Shown here in pieces: positions 46,369 through 55,396 of a stretch of 64,000 nucleotides of DNA; position 1 is the stretch's first letter, and the number at the start of each line of letters is the position of its first letter. Where the stretch lies: positions 36,281 to 100,280 of the forward strand of contig JADJOY010000040.1 of assembly GCA_016713535.1 (NCBI GenBank), read 5' to 3'. The stretch is from JADJOY01 sp016713535 [NCBI: Deltaproteobacteria bacterium] (lineage in GTDB: Bacteria; JADJOY01). The position numbers were made by a program, and so were the translations under genes. The notes beneath the pieces were generated by a model. That model saw only the letters and a list, made by a program, of their open reading frames with translations. It was not told the DNA's origin and searched no databases.

Positions 46369-48208
46369 ATGTTCAGCATCCTCTATCTGTGGCCGATGGT
46401 CGCCGCGTCGTGCCTCACGCTCGCGGTGGTCCACGCGCTCGCGTCGGCGGACCGGAAGACGGCGCGCGAGAACGGGTGGTTCGCGGTGCTCGCGACGCTG
46501 GTCGCGGCCCTCGCGGTGCGAGCTGGCCATGATGCAGGCCCGCACCCCACGAGCGTTCGGGCTCGCGCAGCGCTGGACACACGTGCCGTTGTTCTTCACC
46601 TTGCTCACGTTGGTGGTCTTCGTCCGCGCAGCGTTCGGTACCGGCCGGCTCTGGCTGGCAGCCCTGTTCGTCACCTCTCGGGCCGCGATCCTCGTCGTCA
46701 ACTTCGCATCGGACGTGAGCTTCAACTACAGCTCGATCTCGGCCGTCCACGCCGTCCACGTCCTCGGTGCGACGATCTCGTGCGTCGAGGCCGAGGCGAA
46801 CCCGTGGGTGGTGCTCGGACCGGCCACCGGCATCGCTGCCCTCGCCTTCGTGCTCGACGCGTCGATCGCGCTCTGGCGACGCGGTGATGCGCGGAATCGC
46901 CAACGGGCCGTCACGATCGGTGGTGGGCTCCTCGTCTGGGTCGCGCTGATGATGGTGAGCGGAGCGGTGACGCACGCGGGACGGATCCATCCTCCTTACT
47001 TCCTGAGCTTCAGCTTCCTGCCGGTGATCGGCGCGGCGTCGTACGAGCTGAGCCGCCACATCCTGCGCCCCGGCCGGGTGAGCGCGAAGTTGCACGCCAC
47101 CGAGGCGGAGCTCGACCTCGCCGTGGTCGCCGCCGATCTCGGGGTGTGGGCCTGGGAGATGCGCCGGGACGTGATCTCGGCGAGCCCGGAGGCGCGACGG
47201 ATGTTCGGGCTCAGCGAGGACGAGCCGATCGACTTCCCCCGGTTCCTCGAGGCGGTTCATCCGAACGACCGCGAGGCGATCCAAGAAGCCGTTCGATCCG
47301 CGATCCGCACCGGCAGCGACTACCAGACTGAATACCGCGTGGGTCGAATCGACGACGTGGCGCCGCGCTGGATCGCCGCCCGCGGGCGGATCGAGCGAAC
47401 TCGCGACGGTACCCCACACCGGATGCGCGGAGTCGTGTTCGACGTGACGGCGCGGCGCCGCTCCGACCTCGAGACCCAGGAGCTGCGCGACGCGCTCGCT
47501 CACTCGGGGCGGGTCAACGCGACCGGCCAGCTCGCCGCGACGCTCGCCCACGAGCTGAGCCAGCCGCTTGGCGCGATCCTCCGCAACGCGGAGGCGGCCA
47601 CGCTGCTGCTTCGCGACCCCGATCCCGACCTCGACGAGCTACGCGCCATCGTCACCGACATCCGCGCGGACGATGCACGCGCGGCGAACGTCATCCAGCG
47701 CCTGCGCAGCCTGCTTGCGCGCGGTCGCCTCGACACACGCGTGCTCGCGGTCTCGCAACTCGTCTCCGGGGTGGTGGCGCTGCTTCGAGCCGAGGCGGAG
47801 GCGCGAGGCATCAAGCTCGAGATCGACATCGCTCCGGACGTGCCGCCGGTGCGGGGCGACGCGGTCCAGCTCCAGCAGGTGGTGCTCAACCTCGTGATGA
47901 ACGCGATGGACGCGACCCTGGAGACCCCCTCGACGCTGCGCTCGGTCGTCCTCGGCGCGCGCGCCGTCGAGGGGGGGTGGGTCGAGGTGCGCGTGACCGA
48001 CCTGGGCCACGGGATCTGCAGCGAGGTCGCCGACCGGCTGTTCGAACGGTTCTTCACCACCAAGGCGAACGGCATGGGCCTGGGGTTGCCGGTGTCGCGG
48101 ACGATCGTCGAGGCTCACGGAGGCTCTCTCACGGCGGGGAACAACGTCGGCCCGGGCGCTACGTTTCGCTTCCTGCTTCCCGCCGTCATCGCGGAGCCGG
48201 GCGGATGA
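46369..48208 (+). CDS. PAS-domain sensor histidine kinase, one frameshift
   Basis: Membrane sensor kinase of about 612 residues. The ATG at 46369 opens MFSILYLWPMVAASCLTLAV; the frame shifts by one base at about 46520, after which it reads AMMQARTPRAFGLAQRW. About seven helices occupy residues 1-235, a PAS domain about 245-365 (LGVWAWEMRRDVISASPEAR), then a HisKA-like helix with the phosphoacceptor His in ATLAHELSQPLGAI at about 393. The ATPase has NLVMNAMDA (N box), DLGHGI (G1) and FFTTKANGMGLGLPVSR (F and G2). FixL-like kinases share the HELSQPL box. Its stop overlaps the response regulator start. Confidence 0.85.
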
Positions 48209-48834
48209 CCGGGAGCACGCAGATCGTTCATGTCGTCGACGACGACGCGTCGTTCGCCCGCGCGCTCGCCCGCCAGCTCCGTGCCCACGGGTTCGAGGTC
48301 CAGACGTTCGCGTCGGCGACCGACTTCCTGGCTCAGGTGCCTCGCGATACGCGCGGATGCGTGGTCCTCGACCTCGCCATGCCGGTGCTCGACGGTCTCG
48401 CTCTCCAGGAAGCGATGGCACGCGCCGGACACTGCTTACCGATCGTGTTCCTGACCGGCCACGGGGACATCCCCAGCACGGTGCGCGCCATGCGCGGCGG
48501 CGCCGAGGACGTGATCACCAAGCTCGCGCCCGAGGAAGCGCTGCTCGCCGCGATCCGGCGGGCGCTGGCTCGAGACGAGCACCAGGCGGAGCTACGCGTG
48601 CGCGTTCGCGCCTTGCACGAGCGCTTCGCAGGACTCACCCCACGCGAGGTGCAGGTGCTGCACCTCGTGCTCCAGGGGCGTCTCAACAAGCAGATCGCCT
48701 GGGAGCTCGGCATCCACGAGCGCACGGTGAAGCTCCACCGCACCTCGCTCACGACCAAGGTCGGGGTATCGTCCGTCGCCGAGCTCGCGCAGCTCGCCCA
48801 CGAGGCGGGCTGGCATCCCGACGAGGCCGGCTGA
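48205..48834 (+). CDS. FixJ/NarL-type response regulator
   Basis: Cytosolic transcription factor of 209 residues, coupled to the kinase gene by ATGA and so its likely partner. The receiver has the acidic cluster at 12-14 (VVDDD), phosphoacceptor Asp56 (LDLAMP), Thr84 (FLTGHGD) and Lys106 (VITKLAPEE); the Pro usually after the Lys is Leu. Residues about 140-200 are a LuxR-type helix-turn-helix: GLTPREVQVLHLVLQGRLNK, QIAWELGIHERTVKLHRTSL. The recognition helix is in HERTVKLHR. Candidate targets are the CCC-N4-GGGYAG sites upstream of this operon and of the envelope genes (inference). Confidence 0.9.
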   Translation: MTGSTQIVHVVDDDASFARALARQLRAHGFEVQTFASATDFLAQVPRDTRGCVVLDLAMPVLDGLALQEAMARAGHCLPIVFLTGHGDIPSTVRAMRGGAEDVITKLAPEEALLAAIRRALARDEHQAELRVRVRALHERFAGLTPREVQVLHLVLQGRLNKQIAWELGIHERTVKLHRTSLTTKVGVSSVAELAQLAHEAGWHPDEAG

Positions 48835-48909
48835 GGCGCGGGCCGGCGGGCGCAGCGGCACGTCGCTCGTCGACGCCGAGCCGTGCCGCCGGCGCAGGGC
48901 GACGCACAG

Positions 48910-48925
48910 CTGCCCTATCGGGCAG
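48910..48925. promoter_or_regulatory. Perfect palindrome CTGCCC-TATC-GGGCAG
   Basis: The best copy of the recurring motif, symmetrical in both six-base arms, 57 bases upstream of the lone receiver gene. A weaker copy (CGCCC-TTCC-GGGAGG) is centred 50 bases downstream at 48963-48975, close to the start codon. Confidence 0.45.
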
Positions 48926-48982
48926 TGGTGACGCGAGGGTCGTGTCGATACGGTTCGGGCCGCCCTTCCGGGAGGCGCGTGC

Positions 48983-49354
48983 GTGGGGAGACTCGTGGCG
49001 GTCATCGACGATGACGAGAGCGTGCGCCGATCGTTCGGACGCCTGCTGCGCGCTGCGGACTTCCAGCCCGTCGGTTACGCGTCCGCCGAGGCGTATCTGG
49101 ACGACCCGGCGCACGCGGCGGTCGACTGCCTCGTCCTCGACGTCCAGCTCGGTGGGATGTCGGGGCTCGAGCTCAACGATCGGATCGTCTCAGCCGGCCG
49201 GACCACGCCCGTGATCTTCGTCACGGCGCACGACGAAAGCGAGCTGCGCGCCAGAGCCTTCGCCACGGGGTGCGCGGGCTACTTCCTCAAGAGCGATCCA
49301 GGAGCCGCTGTGCTCGATGCAATCCGGGAAGCAACAAACGAGCTCGCCCCGTGA
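48983..49354 (+). CDS. Stand-alone response-regulator receiver
   Basis: Single-domain receiver of 123 residues from GTG 48983, preceded by GGGAGG. All phosphorylation residues are present: IDDDES at 8-13, Asp53 (LDVQLGG), Thr81 (VTAHDE) and Lys103 (YFLKSDPG). As in the preceding regulator, the Pro that normally follows this Lys is missing (Ser). With no output domain it probably acts as a phosphate sink or protein-interaction module for the nearby kinase, as in CheY- or DivK-like proteins. Confidence 0.85.
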   Translation: MGRLVAVIDDDESVRRSFGRLLRAADFQPVGYASAEAYLDDPAHAAVDCLVLDVQLGGMSGLELNDRIVSAGRTTPVIFVTAHDESELRARAFATGCAGYFLKSDPGAAVLDAIREATNELAP

Positions 49355-49561
49355 GCCGTCGTCGGGCGGCACGGCGCGACGCACCCCGTCTCGGACCGTG
49401 GATGACCGACCGCCCGAGCTTCGCGCGACGCACCCATGCACCGCTTCGCCGGCCGACACGCTACGTTGACCGTCGGCAGCCAAGTGCCTCCTCCGGGGGG
49501 CCACGGCCAGCGATGCCTCCGCGGCAACACCGCCAAGTCGCGCAGCACCGAGCGGCGCCCT

Positions 49562-50542
49562 ATGCTCGACTCCCCGCCCACGCCAACCCAACCCGTGCAT
49601 CGTCGGGCGCTGAAGCTCGAGCCCGTGCCTTGCGCGGTGTGCGGGGCGAGCGGGGCACCGATCGTCGGCTCGGGCGAGGACTTCGAGTATCGAACCAGCG
49701 ACGACGAGTTCCGCGCGCGACGCTGTGACACGTGCGGGCTCGTTTACCTCGATCCACGACCGGCTGCGAGCGAGCTCGACCGGATCTACGGACCCGACTA
49801 CCACGCGTTCGCGTTCACGGCGGAGGCCTACGGCCTCGTCCACCGGGTGCGGCGCCGGCTCGAGGCGCGCCGGCTCCTCTGCGCATGCGAGGGCCTCCCC
49901 GCGAACGCACGGATCCTCGATGTCGGCTGTGGCGATGGCTTCCACCTCGACCTGCTTCGCGAGTACGGCCGGCCCACGTGGCGGCTGATGGGCGTCGATC
50001 CCTCGTCGCTGGCCGTCGAGGCGGCGCGACGGCGTGGTCTCGACGTGCGGCTCGCTCGCGTCGAGGAAATCCCTGTCCCCGACGGCGGAGTCGACCTCGT
50101 GCTCCTGATCCAGACGATCGAGCACCTCGCCGAGCCGGGCGCAGCGCTGGTGGCGATCCGGCGCGCGCTCGCGCCAGGCGGGCGGCTGGTCGTCGTCACC
50201 GACAACACCGACTCGCCCGACTTCACCCTGTTTCGCCGCCGCCACTGGGGCGGCTACCACTTCCCGCGGCACTTCTGCCTGTTCGCGCCACGGCCGCTCA
50301 CGAGACTCGCCGCCGCGTCCGGGCTCCACGTCGAGTCGCTAACGACGATCGTGAGCCCGGTCAACTGGGTCTACTCGATCCACAACCTCCTCGCCGACCA
50401 CGGCGCGCCCGAGGCCATGGTGCGGTTCTTCACGCTGCGCTCGCCGCTCGCGCTCGGCGTCTTCACGGCGGTCGACCTCGGCTTCCAGCTCGTCGGACGC
50501 GGTGCGCTCCTGCGCGCCGTGCTCCGTCCGGAACCGCGCTGA
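49562..50542 (+). CDS. SAM-dependent methyltransferase with N-terminal zinc ribbon
   Basis: Methyltransferase of 326 residues. I chose ATG 49562; an in-frame ATG at 49436 would add 42 residues of low plausibility. Residues 24-58 form a zinc ribbon (CAVC and CDTC, Cys 24/27/55/58) followed by GLVYLDPRP, a pairing common in methyltransferases that act on sugars or cell-surface precursors. SAM motif I is ILDVGCGDG at about 118, then LLIQTIEHLAEPGAALVAI. A C-terminal helical part has HWGGYHFPRHFCLF. Substrate unknown. Same strand as the two-component genes, 207 bases from the lone receiver. Confidence 0.82.
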   Translation: MLDSPPTPTQPVHRRALKLEPVPCAVCGASGAPIVGSGEDFEYRTSDDEFRARRCDTCGLVYLDPRPAASELDRIYGPDYHAFAFTAEAYGLVHRVRRRLEARRLLCACEGLPANARILDVGCGDGFHLDLLREYGRPTWRLMGVDPSSLAVEAARRRGLDVRLARVEEIPVPDGGVDLVLLIQTIEHLAEPGAALVAIRRALAPGGRLVVVTDNTDSPDFTLFRRRHWGGYHFPRHFCLFAPRPLTRLAAASGLHVESLTTIVSPVNWVYSIHNLLADHGAPEAMVRFFTLRSPLALGVFTAVDLGFQLVGRGALLRAVLRPEPR

Positions 50543-50783
50543 CCGACCCGGCGTCCACGGACCGCTCGCACCGCGCCGCCCGCTCCCCCGGCACGACGCG
50601 CACGCCCCGACGTTTGCCTCGCTCGATGCGCGCGGATAAAACGCGGCTCCTTCCGCATGCTCAGCTTGCCCGCGACGTCTCGATCGACGATGACGGATCT
50701 CGTCCCATCGGGAGGTGTGCTCCATCCGGGCCCGCCTCGCGGCGTGGTCGTTCGCTCGATGGAGCCGCGCTCGGGGGGCGACC

Positions 50784-51426
50784 GTGCCTGATGTCCTCGT
50801 CGTCGCCCCGAGCCCGATGGTGGAGCGGGCCTCCGCCGCGCTGCTGCGGATCGAGCCGTTCCATCTCGACGCCCGCGCATCTTCGGAGACCTCGGACACG
50901 CCGGACGACGGCGATCGAACCTCGTCGTGGTGGTTTCGCTGGCGTCCATCGCCGAGGCGAGAGGAAGCGGGTCGGCGGCTGCAGGAGCCGCTGGCCCGAT
51001 GTCCCGATCGTCGTGATCGCCGCGGTCAGGCAGGCGCGCGACGCGGCGGCGCTGGTCCGGCGTGGTGCGATCGCCGTGGTGTCGGTGAACGAGACCACCA
51101 GCTCGATGAGCCACGCGATCGACGCCGCGCGCGCGCGCCGTCCGTACACCTCACCGTCGGTGGCCGCGCTGGTCGTCGAGGAGCTCTTCTCGCAGGTCGA
51201 GGAGGCCGCCCCTCTTCCGCCTCCCGCCACCTCGCTCAGCACGCGGGAGCGCGAGCTGCTCGGGCTGATCTGCGCGGGCAAGACCGATCGTGAAGCCGCC
51301 GCCGAGCTCGGCATCAGCGTGCACACGGTGCGCAGCCACCGTCAGAGCATGATGAAGAAGCTCGGCGTGAGGGGCGCGGCGCAGCTCGTGCGGACCGCGA
51401 TCGAGCGGCGCCTGATCGATCGCTGA
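50784..51426 (+). CDS. LuxR-family regulator with degenerate receiver, two frameshifts
   Basis: DNA-binding regulator of about 213 residues. GTG 50784 opens PDVLVVAPSPMVERASAALL. The frame changes at about 50925 (to NLVVVVSLASIAEARGSG) and about 50990 (to PDVPIVVIAAVRQARDAAAL). The receiver-like half lacks the acidic pair after strand 1 (VAPSP) and has Ser in place of the phosphoacceptor Asp after strand 3 (VVVVSLAS), so it is a pseudo-receiver. The C-terminal helix-turn-helix is intact: SLSTRERELLGLICAGKTDR, EAAAELGISVHTVRSHRQS, MMKKLGVRG. It may respond to a ligand, or be constitutive, rather than to phosphorylation. Confidence 0.75.
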
Positions 51427-51444
51427 GCGAGCCCGGACAGGCGC

Positions 51445-52179
51445 TCACGGTGCGAACGTGGAGGCCGGGAAGGCCGACACGGTCGCCGCGGACGTGAACG
51501 TGATGTCGGCGGTGCGCCGCCCCATCGCCGTCGTGCACTCGTAGAACGGGAAGAGCCGACCGTCCACGGCGCGGAGCTCGTCGTACTCGGTCGTGAACTC
51601 GATCGTGAGCCGCCCGGGCGCCCCACCCGCACGGCCGATCGTGCGTACGATGTGACCGGTGGCCGGGTCGATCTCGAGGGTGAGGCTGCGCTCGTGCCCG
51701 AGGTCCATCTCGAGCACGTGACGCCGCGCCACCCCGCTGGTCACCTCGCCCCGATCGACGAGCTGTGCGCGGCGCTCCGTCAGCAGGCCGGGCAGCGCCA
51801 GACGGGCCGCCTGCAGCTGCATGGCGGCGAGGTTCGGGCCTGCGACCTCGACTCCATCCCGCCAGCCGCGCTCCCCGTCGACGATGCGGACCTCGGTGCC
51901 CTGACCGGGGAACGTAGTCTCGACCCGCAGCCGCGACGGGCCTGCGCTCTTGCGGACGACGGTGCCCACCAGCCCCGGGTGCATCGGCGAAACGATCCGC
52001 CCCACCTGCTCGAACGCGGCCGGCTCGCCGGAGTCCGGGGCGCCATAGGCGTCGAGCACCCGATCGACGACCGAACGCGGCGCCCGGGCCGCGCAGCCGC
52101 TCGCGATGACGAGGACGATCAGCGCCGCGAGCGCCTCGGCGAGCCAGCGCGCCCGCCCGCGGTTCACGGCTCCGCGCAC
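51445..52179 (-). CDS. Exported lipoprotein of unknown function (244 aa)
   Basis: Predicted lipoprotein starting at GTG 52179 (a GTG at 52167 is possible), with the lipid Cys at about 29 (LVIASGC). The mature part reads VVDRVLDAYGAPDSGEPAAF, then GTVVRKSAGPSRLRVETTFP, VRIVDGERGWRDG, and ARRHVLEMDLGHERSLTLEI. The strand pattern with a G.GWR turn recalls the LolA/LolB fold of lipoprotein carriers, but the similarity is only in outline. It follows the TorF-like barrel gene by 4 bases, suggesting an operon. Confidence 0.68.
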   Translation of the reverse strand: MRGAVNRGRARWLAEALAALIVLVIASGCAARAPRSVVDRVLDAYGAPDSGEPAAFEQVGRIVSPMHPGLVGTVVRKSAGPSRLRVETTFPGQGTEVRIVDGERGWRDGVEVAGPNLAAMQLQAARLALPGLLTERRAQLVDRGEVTSGVARRHVLEMDLGHERSLTLEIDPATGHIVRTIGRAGGAPGRLTIEFTTEYDELRAVDGRLFPFYECTTAMGRRTADITFTSAATVSAFPASTFAP

Positions 52180-52183
52180 CGCC

Positions 52184-53077
52184 TCAGAACTCGTAGCCGA
52201 GGGTCGCGACGAAGCGCGCGTCGGAATCGTCGCCGTGGATGTCGCTGTCGGTGTAGTGCAGGCCGAGACCGAGCCCGCTCCAGGTGCCGTTGGCGGAGAT
52301 CGTCGCTCCGGCGGTCCAGTCGAGGTAGTCGCGGTCGGTGAGCACCGCGTACTCGGCGCGCGTATAGCCGAGGGTACCGTCGACCGAGATCCCCACCGGC
52401 GCCTCGTCTCCCAGAGGCAGCTCCATCGCCACGCCGGCGTTGAGGTACACGGCGTTGCCCGCGTACCCGTAGTAGTCGGGCGAGTAGCTTACCGATCCCG
52501 AGAGGGTGAGCGGCTCGGCCTCGTACTCGAGCTCGACCGGGAACTCCCAGTAGTCGTACTCGGACTCGTCGGACGGGTACCAGTAGAAGTAGGCCTCGAC
52601 GTTCACCGACACGTCGCCGAGGGAGGTCTCGTAGCCACCGTAGAAGTCCTGCTCGAGCGAGCCGTCGCCGTCCTCGAAGCGTACGTTGGAGCCCCACGCG
52701 CCGAGGTGGAAGCCGCTCTCGTGCTCCCAGTCGAGCTCGCCCTGGAGGGCCGGGCGCTCGAGTGTCTGCGACACACCGCGGAACACGTAGTCGGAGGCGA
52801 GTGTCACACTCCCCGAGAACTTGCCGGGGAACTGGGGGCCGCTCTTCTCCTCCTCCCCCCCCTCGGCGGCTTCCTTCGCGCCGTTGCTCTTCGCCTCGGC
52901 GCCGTCCTCCGTCGTGGTCGCCGACGTCGCCTCCGCGCTGCCGGCGCCCTCGTCGGACGCCGCGCCGCAGCGGGCTCCTCGCCCTCGGCCGACCAGGCGA
53001 AAGCCGGGCGCGAGCGGCACCAGCGAGAAGGCGAGCCAGGCGGCGGCGAGCGTGTGGATGGAGCGCGGCTTCGACAT
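52184..53077 (-). CDS. TorF-like outer-membrane protein (TIGR02001 type)
   Basis: Exported barrel of 297 residues from ATG 53077 (GAAAGGGAA before it). The family signature is clear: GSVTLASDYVFRGVSQTLER, GFHLGAWGSNVRFEDGDGSL, EQDFYGGYETSLGDVSVNVE, AYFYWYPSD and a C-terminal VATLGYEF with the barrel-type Phe. The region after the signal peptide (about residues 24-45) is out of frame: the neighbouring frame gives the better AFAWSAEGEEPAA, and two cancelling indels near 52970-53010 would explain it. An acidic, Ala/Glu-rich linker follows. Function unknown. Confidence 0.83.
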   Translation of the reverse strand: MSKPRSIHTLAAAWLAFSLVPLAPGFRLVGRGRGARCGAASDEGAGSAEATSATTTEDGAEAKSNGAKEAAEGGEEEKSGPQFPGKFSGSVTLASDYVFRGVSQTLERPALQGELDWEHESGFHLGAWGSNVRFEDGDGSLEQDFYGGYETSLGDVSVNVEAYFYWYPSDESEYDYWEFPVELEYEAEPLTLSGSVSYSPDYYGYAGNAVYLNAGVAMELPLGDEAPVGISVDGTLGYTRAEYAVLTDRDYLDWTAGATISANGTWSGLGLGLHYTDSDIHGDDSDARFVATLGYEF

Positions 53078-53230
53078 GGATTCGTTCCCTTTCGAGTCGA
53101 ACGGGGATCGGTGGCACCGAGAAATGTGAGACGAATGCGCCGTCCTACCGATTTTCGGCGGCGATGCCAAGCGGATCTCCCCCGAACACCCGGCCTTGCA
53201 CGCTCCCGCCGGCGGCCCGATGCTGGTGCC

Positions 53231-54033
53231 ATGAGCAGCGGACACTCGAGCCCGGATCGAGGCGAGCGTGAGCAACCGCTCTACGACGTCTCGGTGCCGA
53301 CTCCGAGCCACGCCGAGCGAGCGCGCACCCTGGTCGCGTCGCTCCGCAGCGGTGCGCTCGCGACGGTCGCCGGGAGCCTCCGGGGCATCCGTACGGCTCG
53401 TTCGTGACGTACGCACTCGACGAGGGACGCCCGGTCTTCCTGGTGTCCGACCTCGCGGAGCACACGCGCAACCTACGCGCGGACGCGCGTGCGTCGCTGC
53501 TGGTAAGCGAGAGCCGTAGCGCCGATCCCCTCGCCAACGGCCGCGTCACGCTGATCGGCGAAGCGCGTCGCGCAGCAGCCGGGGCGGAGCTCGAGCGTGT
53601 TCGGGACGTGTTTCTCGCGATCCACCCGAAGGCGGAGTTCTACGCCGACTTCGGCGATTTCGCCTTCTGGCGACTCGAGGTGGCGTCGCTGCGCTACATC
53701 GGCGGTTATGGGCGCATGTCGTGGGTCGATCGCGATGCGTATCTCGCCGCCGAACCCGAACCCCCTTGCCCCCCACGCGGACGGCATCCTCGCGCACGTG
53801 AACTCCGAGCACACCGAGGCGCTCGCGCTGTGTTGCCGCGCGTTCACCCGGGCCGCCGACACCGAGGCCGCGGCGCTGACCGGAGTCGATCGCTACGGCT
53901 TCGAGATGTCCGCGAGCACGGCCGCGGGGCCGCGACCGCTCCGCCTCGGGTGGAGCGGCGAGGTCCACGGTCGAGGACGTCCGTCAGAGAGCTCATCAAG
54001 CTGGTGACCCGCGCTCGACGCGTCCTCTCCTGA
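53231..54033 (+). CDS. HugZ-like haem/FMN-barrel protein with DUF2470, three frameshifts
   Basis: Protein of about 268 residues of the HugZ type: an FMN-binding-like split barrel plus a DUF2470 domain, a family that includes haem-degrading enzymes. ATG 53231 opens MSSGHSSPDRGEREQPLYDV. The barrel reads LVASLRSGALATVAGSLRG, then after a missing C at about 53388 YALDEGRPVFLVSDLAEHTR and ASLLVSESRSADPLANGRVT. After about 53760 DUF2470 reads HADGILAHVNSEHTEALALC, and after about 53965 the protein ends RELIKLVTRARRVLS. Each segment is well conserved, so sequence error is likely. Convergent with the NYN gene. Confidence 0.78.
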
Positions 54034-54040
54034 GCTCCGG

Positions 54041-55305
54041 TCATCCGCCTTCGCTGGACGGTGCGTCGGGCGCGGGCGTGCCGCCCGCCGGTCCCGATCC
54101 GGACCCGCGGCGGCGGCGGCCGCCACGGCAGCGCGACCGCGGCCGCGCCGAGGCCATGGGCGCAGACGAAGGGGCGTACCGGTGACGTCGATCACGCCGT
54201 CGGAAGGCGCCGCGACGACACTCGCCACGTGGTCCCCGATCGCGAGCTCGGCGGACGCGGTAGCAGACACCGGCTCCGCGCGGGGCGCATGGGAGTGCGC
54301 GTGGGAAGCTGCGTCGCGCAGACGCACACGGCCACTGGGGAGGACCTCGAGGTCGCTCAGACGCCGCAGGCGCGTCACCAACCGCGGCGAGCCGGGCGGG
54401 CGCTGGAACCCAGCCGCCTTGAGCGCGACGGTGAGTCGATCGAGCCCGACGCCGGCGCCGGGGTCGGCGGTGGTCAGACGGGCGATGATCGCGCGGAGCT
54501 GCTCGTGCGATGCCGAGTGCGGTTCCGGCCCGTCCGGGCTCGCCGACGTGGGCGCGGCCGCCGCCGCGATCGGCGCAGGCATCGGCGCGGTGCGGTGGAC
54601 GGCTGGTGAGGCGGCGGCGGGCGGAGGCGCGCTGGGCGAACGCGGCGGCGGGACCGCGATTCGGCGTCCGCGCCCACCCCGGCGCCGATTGGCGCGGGCG
54701 GCCGCGCCGTCCGCGCTCGCCTGCTCTCGCTCGGCGGCGCTCGGTTGGCCGCGATAGGTGACTCGCCGGAAGGTGATTCCCAGGCGCGTGGCGGCGTCCC
54801 CCACGGCATCGAAGGCGCGATCATGAGACACGATCTCGATGGTGTCGCCGGGCTGCGCGCGGCCGAGCCAGATCCCCGCGTGGACCGCGATCCACAGATC
54901 GCTCCAGTCCGAGACCCTCACCGCAGGCGCGCTGTGCACGAGGTGCGCGCCGCGCGCGGCGAGCGATCGACCGAGCCCCTGCCCGACGACGCGCCAGTTG
55001 CCGATCGCGGTCAGCTCGGTCGTCGCGCCGAGCTCCCGGATCTGTAGCTCGTCCAGAACGCGCAACAGGTCCGCCTCGCTCGAGGTGTTCTCGACGTCGA
55101 TGAACACCATCCGGTGCGGCGGCCGAGGCACCACGACCGGCGCGGGCGCGGGCGTGGCCGTCGCCTCCGCGACGGGCGGAACCTTGGGTGCGCGGGTGCT
55201 CTTGGCGCGGGGCTTCTTGGATGTCGACTCGCTCTTCGAGGCGGGCTCGGCTGGCGCGGCTTTGCCGCGCGTCGGCGCCTCGGACGTTCGTTTGGTAGTT
55301 GCCAT
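54041..55305 (-). CDS. NYN-domain protein with C-terminal LOTUS-like winged helix, frameshift near the end
   Basis: Protein of about 420 residues from ATG 55305. A Lys/Ala/Pro-rich N-terminal tail (about 60 residues) is followed by a NYN (PIN-like) nuclease domain: MVFIDVENTSSEADLLRVLD, SDLWIAVHAGIWLG, and IEIVSHDRAFDAVGDAA, carrying the acidic residues expected for metal binding. After an Arg/Pro-rich linker, residues about 265-340 (ASHEQLRAIIARLTTADPGA, LTVALKAAGFQRPPGSPRL, LSDLEVLPSGRVRL) look like an OST-HTH/LOTUS winged helix. At about 54110 the frame changes; the alternative ends GPAGGTPAPDAPSSEGG at 54041, just clear of the convergent gene. An RNA-related role is likely. Confidence 0.75.
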
Positions 55306-55396
55306 GACCGCTTTATCGCGCGGATCCCGCCGCTAGTCGAGTCGCGCCGCACCTCGCAGGGTCGGCGCACCGGCCGGAGCGGGCTATCTTTCCGGC

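Noticed and set aside
50709-50720. TCCC-ATC-GGGA upstream of the LuxR-type gene as a full operator copy
   Set aside because: The spacer is three bases, not four, and the outer bases do not match. Mentioned only as a possible relative.
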